The notes beneath the pieces are model-generated. The model was given only the letters and a program-made list of their open reading frames with translations, did no database searches and had not been told where the DNA came from. The position numbers were made by a program, and so were the translations under genes. From Bacteroidota bacterium (GTDB taxonomy: Bacteria > Bacteroidota > Bacteroidia > Chitinophagales > Chitinophagaceae), in NCBI GenBank assembly GCA_018266555.1, contig JAFEAF010000012.1:1-64000 (forward strand): 64,000 nt of DNA, written 5' to 3'. Below are positions 28,481-38,308 of the stretch, piece after piece (the first letter of the stretch is position 1; each line of letters opens with the position of its first letter).

Positions 28481-29482
28481 ATGAAAAAAACATTTCTCAT
28501 CAACCTGCTCTTAATCCTGTTTTATTATGTTTTAATGTTTTTGTTTACTTCCTGCAAAAAAGAAAGTAATAACAATGGTCATGATAATTCTGCAAACAGT
28601 GAGGCAAACTGTTTGCCAACAAAAGCAGCTGCAGAAAACATTGCAATATTTCCAGCCGATAATCCCTGGAATAAGGATATTTCCCGGCTTCCCGTTGATT
28701 CTTACAATGATGGTATCATAGCACAGTTTGCATCCACAGGTCTTCATCCTGATTTTGGAAGTGGTACCTGGGATGGCGCTCCTATAGGAATACCTTATGT
28801 GGTTGTTTGCTCCGGACAAACAAAGATTCCTGTTGTTTATCGAGCAAACAGTTACGATGGAAATTATGGTGATGAAAGCGATCCCGGTCAGTTTCCGATA
28901 CCGCTGACTGCGCCTATTGAAGGCAATGGAGTTGGCGATTCTCATGCAATTGCGGTAGATATTGATAATAAAAAATTGTATGAATTGTACAATGCAAGCA
29001 ATGATGGCAAACAATGGGGAGCTTCCTCCGGTGCGGTCTTCGATCTTCAGACAAATGATCTTCGTCCCGAAGGATGGACATCAGCAGATGCAGCAGGGCT
29101 TCCGATATTTCCCGGGTTAGTACGATATGATGAAATTGAAAAAGGAGTTATAGATCATGCTTTGAGATTTACCTTATCAAAAAACCTGGTGAAGCCTTCT
29201 TATATCTATCCCGCACGGCATAAAGTAAACGGTTCTGGCGGGCAATATGGTTTACCTTTTGGAGCCAGGCTTCGGTTGAAAAACAGCTTTGATATAAGCG
29301 GGTATCCTGAAAAAATTCAGGTGATTTTAAAAGCAATGAAAAAATATGGGATTATTCTTGCCGACATTGGCAGTAATCTCTATATCTCCGGAGCGCCGGA
29401 TGAAAGATGGAATAATGATGATCTTCATCTGCTCGGAAATGTGAAAGGTTCCGATTTTGAAGTGGTTAAGTTTAATAACTAA
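28481..29482 (+). CDS. Unknown lipoprotein
   Basis: This 333-residue protein begins with a lipoprotein signal (hydrophobic stretch then LFTSC, with Cys25 as the lipidated residue, followed by KKES and an Asn/Ser-rich tether). The mature domain is rich in aromatic residues and Gly (NPWNKDISRLPVD, DGAPIGIPYVVVC, GDSHAIAVDIDNKKLYELYNA, YIYPARHKV, GLPFGARLRLK, PDERWNNDDLHLLGNVKG). I have seen similar sequences annotated only as hypothetical. The motif containing the Asp/His pair (GDSHAIAVD) and the DERWND-like motif are possible functional sites, but no reaction can be assigned. It is isolated from its neighbours by the preceding terminator. Confidence 0.75.
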   Translation: MKKTFLINLLLILFYYVLMFLFTSCKKESNNNGHDNSANSEANCLPTKAAAENIAIFPADNPWNKDISRLPVDSYNDGIIAQFASTGLHPDFGSGTWDGAPIGIPYVVVCSGQTKIPVVYRANSYDGNYGDESDPGQFPIPLTAPIEGNGVGDSHAIAVDIDNKKLYELYNASNDGKQWGASSGAVFDLQTNDLRPEGWTSADAAGLPIFPGLVRYDEIEKGVIDHALRFTLSKNLVKPSYIYPARHKVNGSGGQYGLPFGARLRLKNSFDISGYPEKIQVILKAMKKYGIILADIGSNLYISGAPDERWNNDDLHLLGNVKGSDFEVVKFNN

Positions 29483-29554
29483 AAATTTTTATTATAATGA
29501 GTTAGGTTCACAGAGACGTCTATTGCCGGTCACTGAGCTTTAACCGGTTCTTTA

Positions 29555-29755
29555 CTAAGCAATTTTGAGCCCTTCTGTCCTCAACTTGTCCAAATTCTTC
29601 ACCGCCTGTTCATAAGAGTATGGTCGCTTCAATATTTCTGCTACCGCCTTCTTTGCCGCCTCGTTCCGCTTCCGGCAATAATCTTCGTATTTCTTTTCTA
29701 TTGGAACTAACTTCGGCTGCAGCGCTTTTAGTTGAAGAGTGGTTAATTTTTTCAT
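29555..29755 (-). CDS. Small basic helical hypothetical protein
   Basis: This 66-residue protein (MKKLTTLQLKALQPKL...) is Lys/Ala-rich and predicted to be mostly helical, possibly a coiled coil. It has no recognisable motif. It lies convergent to the lipoprotein gene. The composition looks protein-like and the ATG start is plausible, but coding status is not certain. Confidence 0.45.
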   Translation of the reverse strand: MKKLTTLQLKALQPKLVPIEKKYEDYCRKRNEAAKKAVAEILKRPYSYEQAVKNLDKLRTEGLKIA

Positions 29756-30003
29756 CTTTATTTTTATTTGAAAAGTAAAAGATTTGTTGTCAGTACTTCT
29801 TCCTATTAAGATCTTCCGCTAAGCCCTTTTTGATGGCAGGGGCCGTTACGCTGGGATAGTTTTTATTTTCGTTGAATCACAGGCATGTCATAAAATTCAG
29901 GTGATTTTTTTAAATTATAAATTAGTAACACCCTGCATACATAAAAGCCAGAAAGGAGATGTTGCAGGGAAGAAAAAATAAATGAAATTCAAATTTCGTT
30001 AAC
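29756..30003. other. Intergenic stretch without recognised content
   Basis: About 250 AT-rich bases between the small basic protein gene and the end of the desaturase gene. No tRNA, terminator with a clear T-tract or repeat was recognised. Confidence 0.5.
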
Positions 30004-31089
30004 TCAATTGAATTGTGTTTGTAACGAAGGAACAGAACGCAAATCAGATACTTTAAATCTTTTTGTTCTTTCTTTCATCAACGCAATGGCTTCGGCATCG
30101 CTGGAAAAAGTATTGTTGATGTTGACGAGATTTTTTGCCAGCTTATCGTATCGTTTGGTGACGAGAAATACAAATATGTGCAGGTAGTGAATGCCATCGA
30201 AGACCAATGATTTTTCTTCTGCCATCTTATCTTTTTGTTTCATAAATTCAACAGGCATATCCGTATAATGCATGGCCGGGCGAAGATGATGTGTAACATG
30301 GTAACCATCGTTCCAGCATGTTTTATTATAGTTGGTGTTAATGCAGGTAATAGCATTAGTATAATTATTCTCCGGATCTTTTTTATCTATAAAGGCATGC
30401 TGAGACCAGTTGCCAACCATCATTACAAACCGGGCAAATACAAAAGGAATAATAAATATCCAAAGTGTGGCCTGGAAATTTACAAAGCACATGGCAGTGC
30501 AAAAAAGAAAAAAGGAAAATTCGCCGAATGTAAGCCGGGTGTACATTTTCTTTTTTCTGCGGCTGAAGAGATACAAAAATGTATCCCGGAAACCAAGGAT
30601 CAAAAAATTGAAATAATAAAGTAAAAAACTGCCAAAACTGTCTCGTTGATAAGAAAGAGTACTACTGCTGTCATCCGGCATATTGTTTTCTACATGGTGC
30701 ATGGCCATGTGATGTACAAAATATGTTTCAGGAGTATGACCAAAAAAAGGACAAACGCCCCAGACAATCCAGTTGTTGATCCATTGATATGGTTTTTTAA
30801 AAAGTTTGCGATGGCTGATATTATGAAGCATCAATCCAAACCGTCCTTTAAAATATAATTGTGATACATAGAAATAAGGAATATACAACAGCCACCATTG
30901 CCAGCCATGCAAAACAGGAGTATAAAGAAACACAGCAACAGGGATTACGATAAGATGAATAGCCGTCAATAAATGTATAAAAGGAATATCTCTTTTGTCA
31001 TTAATATAGCACAACCAGAATCTTTCATACCGGCTAAATCCGGTTTTACCGGCATATACCGGATCCGTGATGGTGGTCAGGGTCTTCAT
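30004..31089 (-). CDS. Fatty acid desaturase
   Basis: This 361-residue integral membrane enzyme of the di-iron desaturase/hydroxylase class has the three histidine boxes: HNISH (His89, His93), HHMAMHH (His126-His132) and YHVTHHL (His264, His267, His268). Hydrophobic segments lie at about 38-80, 105-120 and 195-225. It should introduce a double bond or hydroxyl group into acyl chains using O2 and an electron donor. The exact regioselectivity cannot be read. The gene stands alone, with 185 bases to the GH109-like gene upstream. Confidence 0.88.
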   Translation of the reverse strand: MKTLTTITDPVYAGKTGFSRYERFWLCYINDKRDIPFIHLLTAIHLIVIPVAVFLYTPVLHGWQWWLLYIPYFYVSQLYFKGRFGLMLHNISHRKLFKKPYQWINNWIVWGVCPFFGHTPETYFVHHMAMHHVENNMPDDSSSTLSYQRDSFGSFLLYYFNFLILGFRDTFLYLFSRRKKKMYTRLTFGEFSFFLFCTAMCFVNFQATLWIFIIPFVFARFVMMVGNWSQHAFIDKKDPENNYTNAITCINTNYNKTCWNDGYHVTHHLRPAMHYTDMPVEFMKQKDKMAEEKSLVFDGIHYLHIFVFLVTKRYDKLAKNLVNINNTFSSDAEAIALMKERTKRFKVSDLRSVPSLQTQFN

Positions 31090-31274
31090 TAAAATTTAAA
31101 ACCGACTGAACGGTGTTTTTATGAGCCTCTAAACAAAAGTTTTATACCGGAATAGAAATGACTAAAGTGAAGCCATGAAGGTAGCGTATTCCTTCTACAA
31201 TCTCTGTATTTCTTTTATTGCAGAAATCAACATAAAAGGAGGCTATAATTTATTTGGGAGATATATTTTTTCCG

Positions 31275-32714
31275 TTAAAATTTAATCTGCCGGACTTTAG
31301 TTGTAGCTCCACCGTTCAATGTCATATCATGGGGCTTATTTGTTTTCCAGGCGCCACGGGTAAAGTCAGGAACATCCACCGGTTTTGATTTACCCTTAAC
31401 GGATATTTGGCTCAGATGAAAAATACTACTCCACGAGGCAGCATCATATACATTCTGATCCAGGGGCAAACCATTTCTTAAACAATCAATCAATCTCCAA
31501 TCCATAATGAAATCCATTCCTCCATGGCCTCCTATATTTTTTGCAATGTCTCCTATATGTTTTACAATTGGCGGTGAATACTTATCATAAAGATTTTTTA
31601 ATTCATCTTCTTTGATCCACTCATGTCCAAAAGCAATTTTTTCCGGCGCCGGGTATTTTTCAGCAATGGCTTTGGTGCCGCTTAGTAAATGAATTCTTGA
31701 ATACGGCCGGAGTGTTGAAACATCATGCATGAGCGTTATCGTCTTTCCTTTGTGGGTGCGGATGGACGTAGTATTTGTGTTACCCCGGTAAGGCATATCA
31801 GTATAGGGTTTGAAGAAATCATCTTTACCCGCCATTTCATTGGCAAGAGTATTCAATGTAAAATCATTAGTGCTCATACTTACGAGATAGTCAAGCTTAT
31901 CACCCCGGTTGATGTTCATACATTGTGCTATTGGCCCAAGGCCATGCGTAGGATAAAGGTTTCCATTCTTGCCAATATTTTCTTTTAGCCGCCACATATC
32001 GGCATAAGCATTTTTGTTGAACAGATATTCTTTTGAAAGATCATGGAGATAAGCACCTTCAGCATGTATCAACTCACCAAACAAACCATTACGTACCATA
32101 TTTAATGTAAGGAGTTCAAAAAAATCGTAGCAACAATTTTCCAGCATCATCATGTGCTTCTTTGTATTTTCAGATGTTTCTACCAGTTGCCAGCATTCAT
32201 CAATAGTTTTTCCGGCATTCACTTCTGTAGCTGCATGTTTTCCATTATTCATAGCACAAAGCGCAACCGGTGTGTGTAATGCCCAGGGAGTGGGCGTATA
32301 AACGAGGTCTATATCAGGGCTTTCACATAAAGCTTTATATCCTTCATCGCCACTGAACTCTTTTGCTTTGGGCCTTTGCATTTTCTCCAACGTTTTCTGT
32401 GCTCTGGCAACACGATCAGGGTATTTGTCGCATAAGGCAACGATTTCCACACCATCAATATAACTCAATCGCTCCACCGCACCGGAACCACGCATACCAA
32501 GACCAACGATTCCAATGCGGACTGTTTCAATCTTTGGCGCAGCATAGCCACACATATTAAACTGTTGAATTCCGTTGTCAATGGATTCAACATTATCCTC
32601 CTCATCTTTTTGAACCCGTGTTTGACGAAGGTTGGCCAAAGAAGGTAAACTGAACGTAAAAGCTCCGGCGCCTATGGTTAGATTGCGGAGAAATTTTCTG
32701 CGGTTGGCACTCAT
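31275..32714 (-). CDS. Gfo/Idh/MocA-fold protein, GH109-like glycosidase
   Basis: This 479-residue protein has a twin-Arg-like leader (MSANRRKFLRNLTIGAGAF), suggesting export in folded form. A Rossmann NAD-binding motif follows (IGIVGLGMRGSGAVERL). Family motifs of GH109 are clear: MLENCCYDFFELLTLNMVR, GAYLHDL, LYPTHGLGPIAQ, MNINRGD, and GGHGGMDFIMDWRL. GH109 enzymes are NAD-dependent alpha-N-acetylgalactosaminidases that act by an oxidation-elimination route. Some close relatives have other sugar specificities, so the substrate is an inference. Gene neighbours do not form an evident polysaccharide locus, though the GH18-deacetylase-GT2 gene is divergent upstream. Confidence 0.85.
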   Translation of the reverse strand: MSANRRKFLRNLTIGAGAFTFSLPSLANLRQTRVQKDEEDNVESIDNGIQQFNMCGYAAPKIETVRIGIVGLGMRGSGAVERLSYIDGVEIVALCDKYPDRVARAQKTLEKMQRPKAKEFSGDEGYKALCESPDIDLVYTPTPWALHTPVALCAMNNGKHAATEVNAGKTIDECWQLVETSENTKKHMMMLENCCYDFFELLTLNMVRNGLFGELIHAEGAYLHDLSKEYLFNKNAYADMWRLKENIGKNGNLYPTHGLGPIAQCMNINRGDKLDYLVSMSTNDFTLNTLANEMAGKDDFFKPYTDMPYRGNTNTTSIRTHKGKTITLMHDVSTLRPYSRIHLLSGTKAIAEKYPAPEKIAFGHEWIKEDELKNLYDKYSPPIVKHIGDIAKNIGGHGGMDFIMDWRLIDCLRNGLPLDQNVYDAASWSSIFHLSQISVKGKSKPVDVPDFTRGAWKTNKPHDMTLNGGATTKVRQIKF

Positions 32715-32920
32715 AATAATCAGGTTGGTTGAGCTGCAATTTCCTAAAATTATTTCATTCTGTTTTTGATGCTATAAAAAAGATTAAAAGTCTGGGAAAC
32801 CTGAATTTTTATCTCCGGCAGAGCTTGGATTTTTCATTAACCCATGATTAACCGCTGTTAACCACCGGATAACATCTCCCGGAATGGTGCTTGCATATTT
32901 TTACCAAACCAAACGAGATC

Positions 32921-35900
32921 ATGTACACCCAAAGGCAGATATTTCAAACTTCTTCCAGGCTTCGCTGGATTACTTTTAAATGGATCGGCAGAATCACCCT
33001 GTTTTTTATTTTATTAATGGTTCCCATTGTATGGATTACATTGGCTAAGGATCCAAAACCTATTTTGCCGGGTTTATCCAAAACAGATTTTAATAAAATT
33101 GATCCTATTCACCCGAAAGGATTGACTAAAAGAGAGGCAATTAAATATAAAGGCGGTATAAATGCTTTTTTGAAAGTAAAACAACAAAATAGTCAACTGG
33201 CTGCAGTGGAAAAAAAGAAAGCAGTTGAATTTTTAAAAAAGAGAACAAATCGTGTAAGGGCTGCCTTTTATGTGGACTGGGATCCACAGGCATTTTTCTC
33301 ATTACAAGATCATATCTCTGAACTGAACACTGTTTTACCGGAATGGTTTTTTATCGATGCGAACACGGATTCATTAGTTAATAATATAGATCCGGACGGA
33401 TTGGCATTGATGAAGCAAAATAATGTCAAAATTATCCCAATGCTGAGCAATGTAAACCTGAATGATCACAATGGGACTTTTGATGCGGATCTTTTATCAA
33501 AATTTTTACTGAATAAGAGTAAACGGGAAAAACTTCTTAAACAACTTCTTACTGTTTTAATATCGAATCATCTCCAGGGCGTTAATATTGACTTTGAAGA
33601 ATTAAAGAATGAAAAAACTATCAATGCCATGGATGTGTTTATTAAAGAGTTGAGTGATTCATTACATAAGAACGGGTTATTGGTAACACAGGATATCATG
33701 CCGGACAACGAAGATTTTCATGTAAATCATCTGGCCCGGTACAATGATTATCTTTTTTTCATGGCGTATGACCAGCATTATACTTCCAGCATTCCCGGGC
33801 CGGTGAGTGAACAAAGATGGATAGAAAAAGAGGTGGATAAATTAGCCCGGGATGTACCATCTGAGAAAATTGTATTGTGCATGGCGGCATACGGGTACGA
33901 CTGGCCTGATGGGGGTGATGCAGAAACACTTACTTATCAACAGGCATTATCCCTGGCCAAAGAATTTCATGCGACGATTGATTTTGATAATGATTCTTAT
34001 AACTGCAAGTTTGAGTACACAGATTATAATAAAATACATCATACTGTATCTTTTATGGATGCAGGGGGTAATTTCAATACCATGCGCTTTGCAGATGAGT
34101 ACAGTACTGCCGGTGTAGCTTTATGGAGGCTGGGTTCAGAAGACGAACGTATCTGGGATTTTTACAGCAGGGATTTAAGTAATGAGGCATTGAAAAAAAA
34201 TCCATTTGATTTTTCGGCTCTTGGCAGTATTGATATGGAATCTGAAAAACCCGATTTTAAGGGAAACGGAGAAATACTGGATGTAAAAAATGATCCGCAA
34301 AAAGGTATTATTGATATTGAAAAGGATGATTCTGAAAACCTGGTGAGTGAAGAAACCTACCGGCAATTACCTACCCGGTATTTTATAAAATTATTCGGAC
34401 AGGTACACAACCAGGTGATCCTGACTTTTGATGATGGCCCCGATCCTGAATATACTCCTCGAATTCTTGATATCCTGGAAAAAGAAAAAGTGCCTGCTGC
34501 TTTTTTTGTAATTGGTGTAAATGCTGAAGCGCATCTTCCCTTATTAAAAAGGATTTATAACGATGGTTTCGAAATCGGCAATCATACATTTACTCATCCG
34601 AATATTGCTGAAGTGAGTGAAGGCAGGGCAGTGACGGAAATAGAAGCCACCCGATTATTGATTGAAGCGGCTACAGGAAGAAGTACTATTCTTTTCAGAG
34701 CTCCTTATAATGCCGACGCACAACCAACGAAAGCAGAAGAATTAAAACCGTTAATGATCAGCAAACAAAAAGGGTATTACACGGTAGGGGAAAGTATTGA
34801 TCCCAATGACTGGAGACCGGGGATAACAGCAGACAGTATATACAATAGAGTCATTAGTCAATATGAGGCTAACCCGGATAAAGGGATTATTCTTCTTCAT
34901 GATGCCGGCGGTAACCGGGAAGCTACCGTGGAAGCTTTACCCCGTATCATTTCCTATTTTAAAAACAAAGGAGTACAATTTTCAACAGTTGGAAATCTTC
35001 TCAAACTCCCCAAGGATGCAATCATGCCCCCGGTACATGATGACCTGGTAAAAATGAGCAGCGTGGTAACCACATTTGTTTATTGGGCTACCCGGTTTCT
35101 TTATGCAGCATTTTGGGTGGCTATCTTTTTAGGTTTACTTAGAACAGTTTTCCTGGCCATAATGGCAACACTGCAATATTTCAGATCTAAAAATGAAAAA
35201 TCACTGCTTACAGAATCTCTTACTCATAAAGTAAGTATCATTGTGCCTGCCTATAACGAAGAAGTGAATGCAGTGAAAACGGTCAGGAATCTTTTATTGC
35301 AGGATTACCCTGATTTCGAAGTGATATTTGTTGATGATGGATCAAAAGATAACACCTACGAAATAGTTTTAAATACATTCAAAAATAATCCCCGTGTACA
35401 GGTATTTACAAAAAGTAACGGAGGTAAAGCTTCTGCATTGAATTTTGGTATTTCACGTTGTTCAGGAGATTATGTTGTATGCATTGATGCAGATACACAA
35501 CTGATGCCGGATGCGATCAGGAAAATGATGAAACATTTCAAGAATCCGAAAGTAGTGGCAGTAGCCGGTAATGTAAAAGTGGGCAATCAAAGAAATATTC
35601 TCACTTTATGGCAATCTATTGAATATATAACAGGGCAAAATTTCGATCGCAGGGCATTTGATTATCTCAATTGTATTTCTGTGATACCTGGTGCTATTGG
35701 TACTTTCAAAAAATCTGCCATTGAATCTGCCGGTGGCTTTATGACTGATACGCTGGCAGAAGATTGTGATCTTACTATGAGAATGCTTCGTCATGGTGGT
35801 ATTGTTCGTAATTGTGCTGATGCGATAGCAGTAACAGAAGCACCGGAAACTTTAAAGCAATTTATGAAACAACGATTCCGCTGGAATTACGGAGTCATGC

Positions 35901-36343
35901 AGAGTTTCTGGAAAAACAGGGATGCTTGTTTTAATCCCAAATACAAATCATTAGGGATGGTGTCATTACCCAATATTTTATTATTTCAAATAGTATTACC
36001 GGTTTTATCTCCTTTGGCTGATCTCATATTTTTCCTGAGCATAGCATGGAGCTGGCATGATCCTGACAGCCTGCATAAGATCTTAACTTATTATGGGATA
36101 TTCCTGGTAGTGGACGTATTGGTTTCTGTATTAGCATATTCATTTGAAAAAGAAAAAATGTACCGGTTGATCTGGCTTATTCCCCAGCGGTTTGTATATC
36201 GCCAGCTTATGTACATCATATTGTTCAGATCTATAACAAGAGCTATAAAAGGAGAAGGGCAGGGATGGGGTTCTCTGAACAGGACAGGGAATGTAGTATT
36301 TATAAACAGAACAGAATTACCGGAGACTGTAGTGGCAAAATAA
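32921..36343 (+). CDS. Three-domain membrane protein: GH18-like, polysaccharide deacetylase, GT2 glycosyltransferase
   Basis: The ATG at 32921 is preferred over a TTG at 32891, giving 1140 residues. After an N-terminal membrane helix come a GH18-like domain (about 90-420; catalytic region GVNIDFEEL with Asp224 and Glu226), a NodB polysaccharide deacetylase (about 495-690; LTFDDGPDPEYTP with Asp504/Asp505, NHTFTHPN, LLHDAGGNR), a membrane segment (about 710-750), and a family 2 glycosyltransferase (about 767-1010; DDGSKD, DADTQ, EDCDL, QRFRW) followed by several membrane helices. GT2 with QxxRW is typical of processive synthases such as PgaC, chitin and hyaluronan synthases. One protein could thus make, deacetylate and cut an N-acetylhexosamine polymer. 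The polymer is unknown. Confidence 0.93.
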   Translation: MYTQRQIFQTSSRLRWITFKWIGRITLFFILLMVPIVWITLAKDPKPILPGLSKTDFNKIDPIHPKGLTKREAIKYKGGINAFLKVKQQNSQLAAVEKKKAVEFLKKRTNRVRAAFYVDWDPQAFFSLQDHISELNTVLPEWFFIDANTDSLVNNIDPDGLALMKQNNVKIIPMLSNVNLNDHNGTFDADLLSKFLLNKSKREKLLKQLLTVLISNHLQGVNIDFEELKNEKTINAMDVFIKELSDSLHKNGLLVTQDIMPDNEDFHVNHLARYNDYLFFMAYDQHYTSSIPGPVSEQRWIEKEVDKLARDVPSEKIVLCMAAYGYDWPDGGDAETLTYQQALSLAKEFHATIDFDNDSYNCKFEYTDYNKIHHTVSFMDAGGNFNTMRFADEYSTAGVALWRLGSEDERIWDFYSRDLSNEALKKNPFDFSALGSIDMESEKPDFKGNGEILDVKNDPQKGIIDIEKDDSENLVSEETYRQLPTRYFIKLFGQVHNQVILTFDDGPDPEYTPRILDILEKEKVPAAFFVIGVNAEAHLPLLKRIYNDGFEIGNHTFTHPNIAEVSEGRAVTEIEATRLLIEAATGRSTILFRAPYNADAQPTKAEELKPLMISKQKGYYTVGESIDPNDWRPGITADSIYNRVISQYEANPDKGIILLHDAGGNREATVEALPRIISYFKNKGVQFSTVGNLLKLPKDAIMPPVHDDLVKMSSVVTTFVYWATRFLYAAFWVAIFLGLLRTVFLAIMATLQYFRSKNEKSLLTESLTHKVSIIVPAYNEEVNAVKTVRNLLLQDYPDFEVIFVDDGSKDNTYEIVLNTFKNNPRVQVFTKSNGGKASALNFGISRCSGDYVVCIDADTQLMPDAIRKMMKHFKNPKVVAVAGNVKVGNQRNILTLWQSIEYITGQNFDRRAFDYLNCISVIPGAIGTFKKSAIESAGGFMTDTLAEDCDLTMRMLRHGGIVRNCADAIAVTEAPETLKQFMKQRFRWNYGVMQSFWKNRDACFNPKYKSLGMVSLPNILLFQIVLPVLSPLADLIFFLSIAWSWHDPDSLHKILTYYGIFLVVDVLVSVLAYSFEKEKMYRLIWLIPQRFVYRQLMYIILFRSITRAIKGEGQGWGSLNRTGNVVFINRTELPETVVAK

Positions 36344-36393
36344 TTTCTTCTTGCTGAAGATAAATTTCTTGGTTTCGTATGGTTAAGGGTGAC

Positions 36394-36423
36394 GCCCCGC
36401 TATTCTTAGCGGGGCCCTTTTTT
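36394..36423 (+). terminator. Rho-independent terminator
   Basis: A perfect 9-bp GC-rich stem (GCCCCGCTA at 36394-36402, TAGCGGGGC at 36407-36415) with a TTCT loop is followed by CC and a T run. It ends the GH18-deacetylase-GT2 transcript, and trmD converges on it from the other side. Confidence 0.92.
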
Positions 36424-36537
36424 ATAACTGCTTAATCTCCCGGAGAAGGTTAATAATTAACCAGGGAATTAGAAATTATACACCCCGCCCGCCTGGCAGG
36501 AAGGACTGATTTGCAATTAAATTAAAAAATATTCTAT

Positions 36538-37215
36538 CTATTCATTATTTATGTCCGGCCTTCTGTCTTTTGTTCGTTTCAAAGATTGTTCAAGCCTCCA
36601 GTCATCAATTTTTTTGTGATCGCCACTCATTAAAACATCCGGCACTTTCCAGCCTCTGAAATCTTCCGGCCTTGTATAAACCGGGGGCGCTAGTAAATTA
36701 TCCTGGAAAGAATCAAACAGAGCAGAAGTTTCATCGTTCAACACTCCGGGAATCAATCTTCCAATTGTGTCCACTAAAACAGCTGCTGCCAATTCACCAC
36801 CACTTAATACATAGTCGCCTATGGAAATTTCTTTAGTGATATAGTGCTCCCGGATTCTTTCATCTATTCCTTTATAATGCCCGCAGATCAATAATAAATT
36901 TTCTTTCAGGGAAAGTGTATTAGCAATTTTTTGATTCAGCGATTCTCCATCAGGCGTTAAATAAATTATTTCATCATACTTTCTTCCTTTCGATAAACTT
37001 TCAATGGCATTGGCGAGCGGTTCGCACATCATAACCATACCGGCGCCGCCTCCATACTGATAATCGTCGACCTGCCCATATTCATTCACTGCCCAATTTC
37101 TTAAATGATAAATATTTACTGTAAGCAAATTTTTTTCCTGTGCTCTTTTTATTATGCTGTGCTGAAAAGGGCTTTCCAGTAATTCCGGCAATACGGTGAG
37201 AATATCTATGTGCAT
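36538..37215 (-). CDS. trmD: tRNA (guanine-37-N1)-methyltransferase
   Basis: This 225-residue SPOUT methyltransferase methylates G37 of tRNAs that read CNN-type codons, using S-adenosylmethionine. Visible family motifs are [11 protein letters not shown] at the start, [41 protein letters not shown] and [14 protein letters not shown]. Length is normal. Here trmD stands apart from rpsP and rimM, which are 24 kb away in this window, whereas in many bacteria they are one operon. Confidence 0.97.
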   Translation of the reverse strand: MHIDILTVLPELLESPFQHSIIKRAQEKNLLTVNIYHLRNWAVNEYGQVDDYQYGGGAGMVMMCEPLANAIESLSKGRKYDEIIYLTPDGESLNQKIANTLSLKENLLLICGHYKGIDERIREHYITKEISIGDYVLSGGELAAAVLVDTIGRLIPGVLNDETSALFDSFQDNLLAPPVYTRPEDFRGWKVPDVLMSGDHKKIDDWRLEQSLKRTKDRRPDINNE

Positions 37216-37262
37216 GCAGCAAAGATAGATGATGCTTCAAATTATTTTGCACTAAGGCTGTT

Positions 37263-37976
37263 TCAACGACATGAAGCTGCTACGGTACTTACATGGGTGA
37301 ATGAAGGGCTGAGAAATGGAATGCCCAAACCCATACCACGCAGAACCAGTATTGTTGCCATAAAGAATAAAAGGACAGGTACAGCTTTACGTAATCTTAA
37401 CCGGATTGATTGATTCAGATAATTGCCCAGGACCACAATGGCAAACATAGCGGGAAATGTTCCTAAACCAAAAAATAACATAAACGCTCCCCCATGTAAT
37501 GAACTGGCAGCAATTACAGAAGAAGAAAGAGCCAAATACACTAATCCGCAAGGTAGAAAACCATTCAGCAGCCCAATAACGAATACGGAGCTTTGTTTTT
37601 TGGAGTGAAATAAATTTCCCAAATGTCGCCTGAGCAGCAAAAAAGGTTTATTGATTTTATTTGCAGCGGAGAAATGAAAATATCTTTTTGGAATAACCAA
37701 ATAAAATAAAATAATAAATCCCAGCGCCAGAGATAAGCTGCTTTGCCAGACAGGTGCAATGATAAGGCCCCCCAGCGAGCCGAAAACTATTCCTAAAATT
37801 GTATAGGATAAAATTCTTCCGGTATTGTAAAGGGCAGCACCGGTAATTCTTGAAAAGTTATTATTATGAGATATAGGTAATGATAAAGCAAGTGGCCCGC
37901 ACATACCCAGGCAGTGAAGGCTTCCGGCAAAACCTATCGCAAATGCAGATACTATGATGTCAATGCTGATTGTCAC
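37263..37976 (-). CDS. SafE/TauE-like membrane protein of the cbb3 locus
   Basis: A GTG at 37976 that overlaps the stop of the preceding gene (GTGA) is the preferred start, giving 237 residues; the frame remains open to 38057. The protein has about six membrane helices with the motif GSLHCLGMCGPLALSLP near the N-terminus and GLLNGFLPCGLVYLAL in the middle. These Cys and His/Met residues resemble those of metal-handling SafE/TauE-type (HCxGMCG) proteins. In Bacteroidota and Proteobacteria, this type commonly ends cco operons, and a role in copper supply to the cbb3 oxidase is likely by context. Confidence 0.85.
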   Translation of the reverse strand: MTISIDIIVSAFAIGFAGSLHCLGMCGPLALSLPISHNNNFSRITGAALYNTGRILSYTILGIVFGSLGGLIIAPVWQSSLSLALGFIILFYLVIPKRYFHFSAANKINKPFLLLRRHLGNLFHSKKQSSVFVIGLLNGFLPCGLVYLALSSSVIAASSLHGGAFMLFFGLGTFPAMFAIVVLGNYLNQSIRLRLRKAVPVLLFFMATILVLRGMGLGIPFLSPSFTHVSTVAASCR

Positions 37977-38308
37977 GAATTTTCTTTTTGGTTCCACCAG
38001 TTTATTAGAATCATTAATCCCGAATAGCCTGTCAAAATCCCCCCGGGCAACAACCAATACGAAGAAAAAAACAGTAATGGATATACTGCTAAAGAAGTAC
38101 CGCCGAAAAAAAGTAAAATGCCGCCAGTAAGCTTAAATTTAAACGATAATAAAAGCCCGGCTACTGCAAAAATTAAAAGGATCTGCGGCGAGGATTTTCC
38201 TAACTCAGCAGCCTGGAATATAAAAACACAAGCAAGCATAATTATCCCTGCAACTGCAACAATGAACGGGTTTTTCATTTTATTATTTGTTACCATTGGT
38301 ATATTCAT
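37973..38308 (-). CDS. Small three-helix membrane protein in the cbb3 operon
   Basis: This 111-residue protein has three membrane helices (about 13-31, 40-58, 62-82), a charged C-terminus, and no motif I can name. Its ATG shares a base with the stop of fixH (TGATG), and its own stop overlaps the GTG of the SafE-like gene, so all three are translationally coupled. A role in oxidase assembly or maturation is inferred only from position. Confidence 0.75.
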   Translation of the reverse strand: MNIPMVTNNKMKNPFIVAVAGIIMLACVFIFQAAELGKSSPQILLIFAVAGLLLSFKFKLTGGILLFFGGTSLAVYPLLFFSSYWLLPGGILTGYSGLMILINWWNQKENS

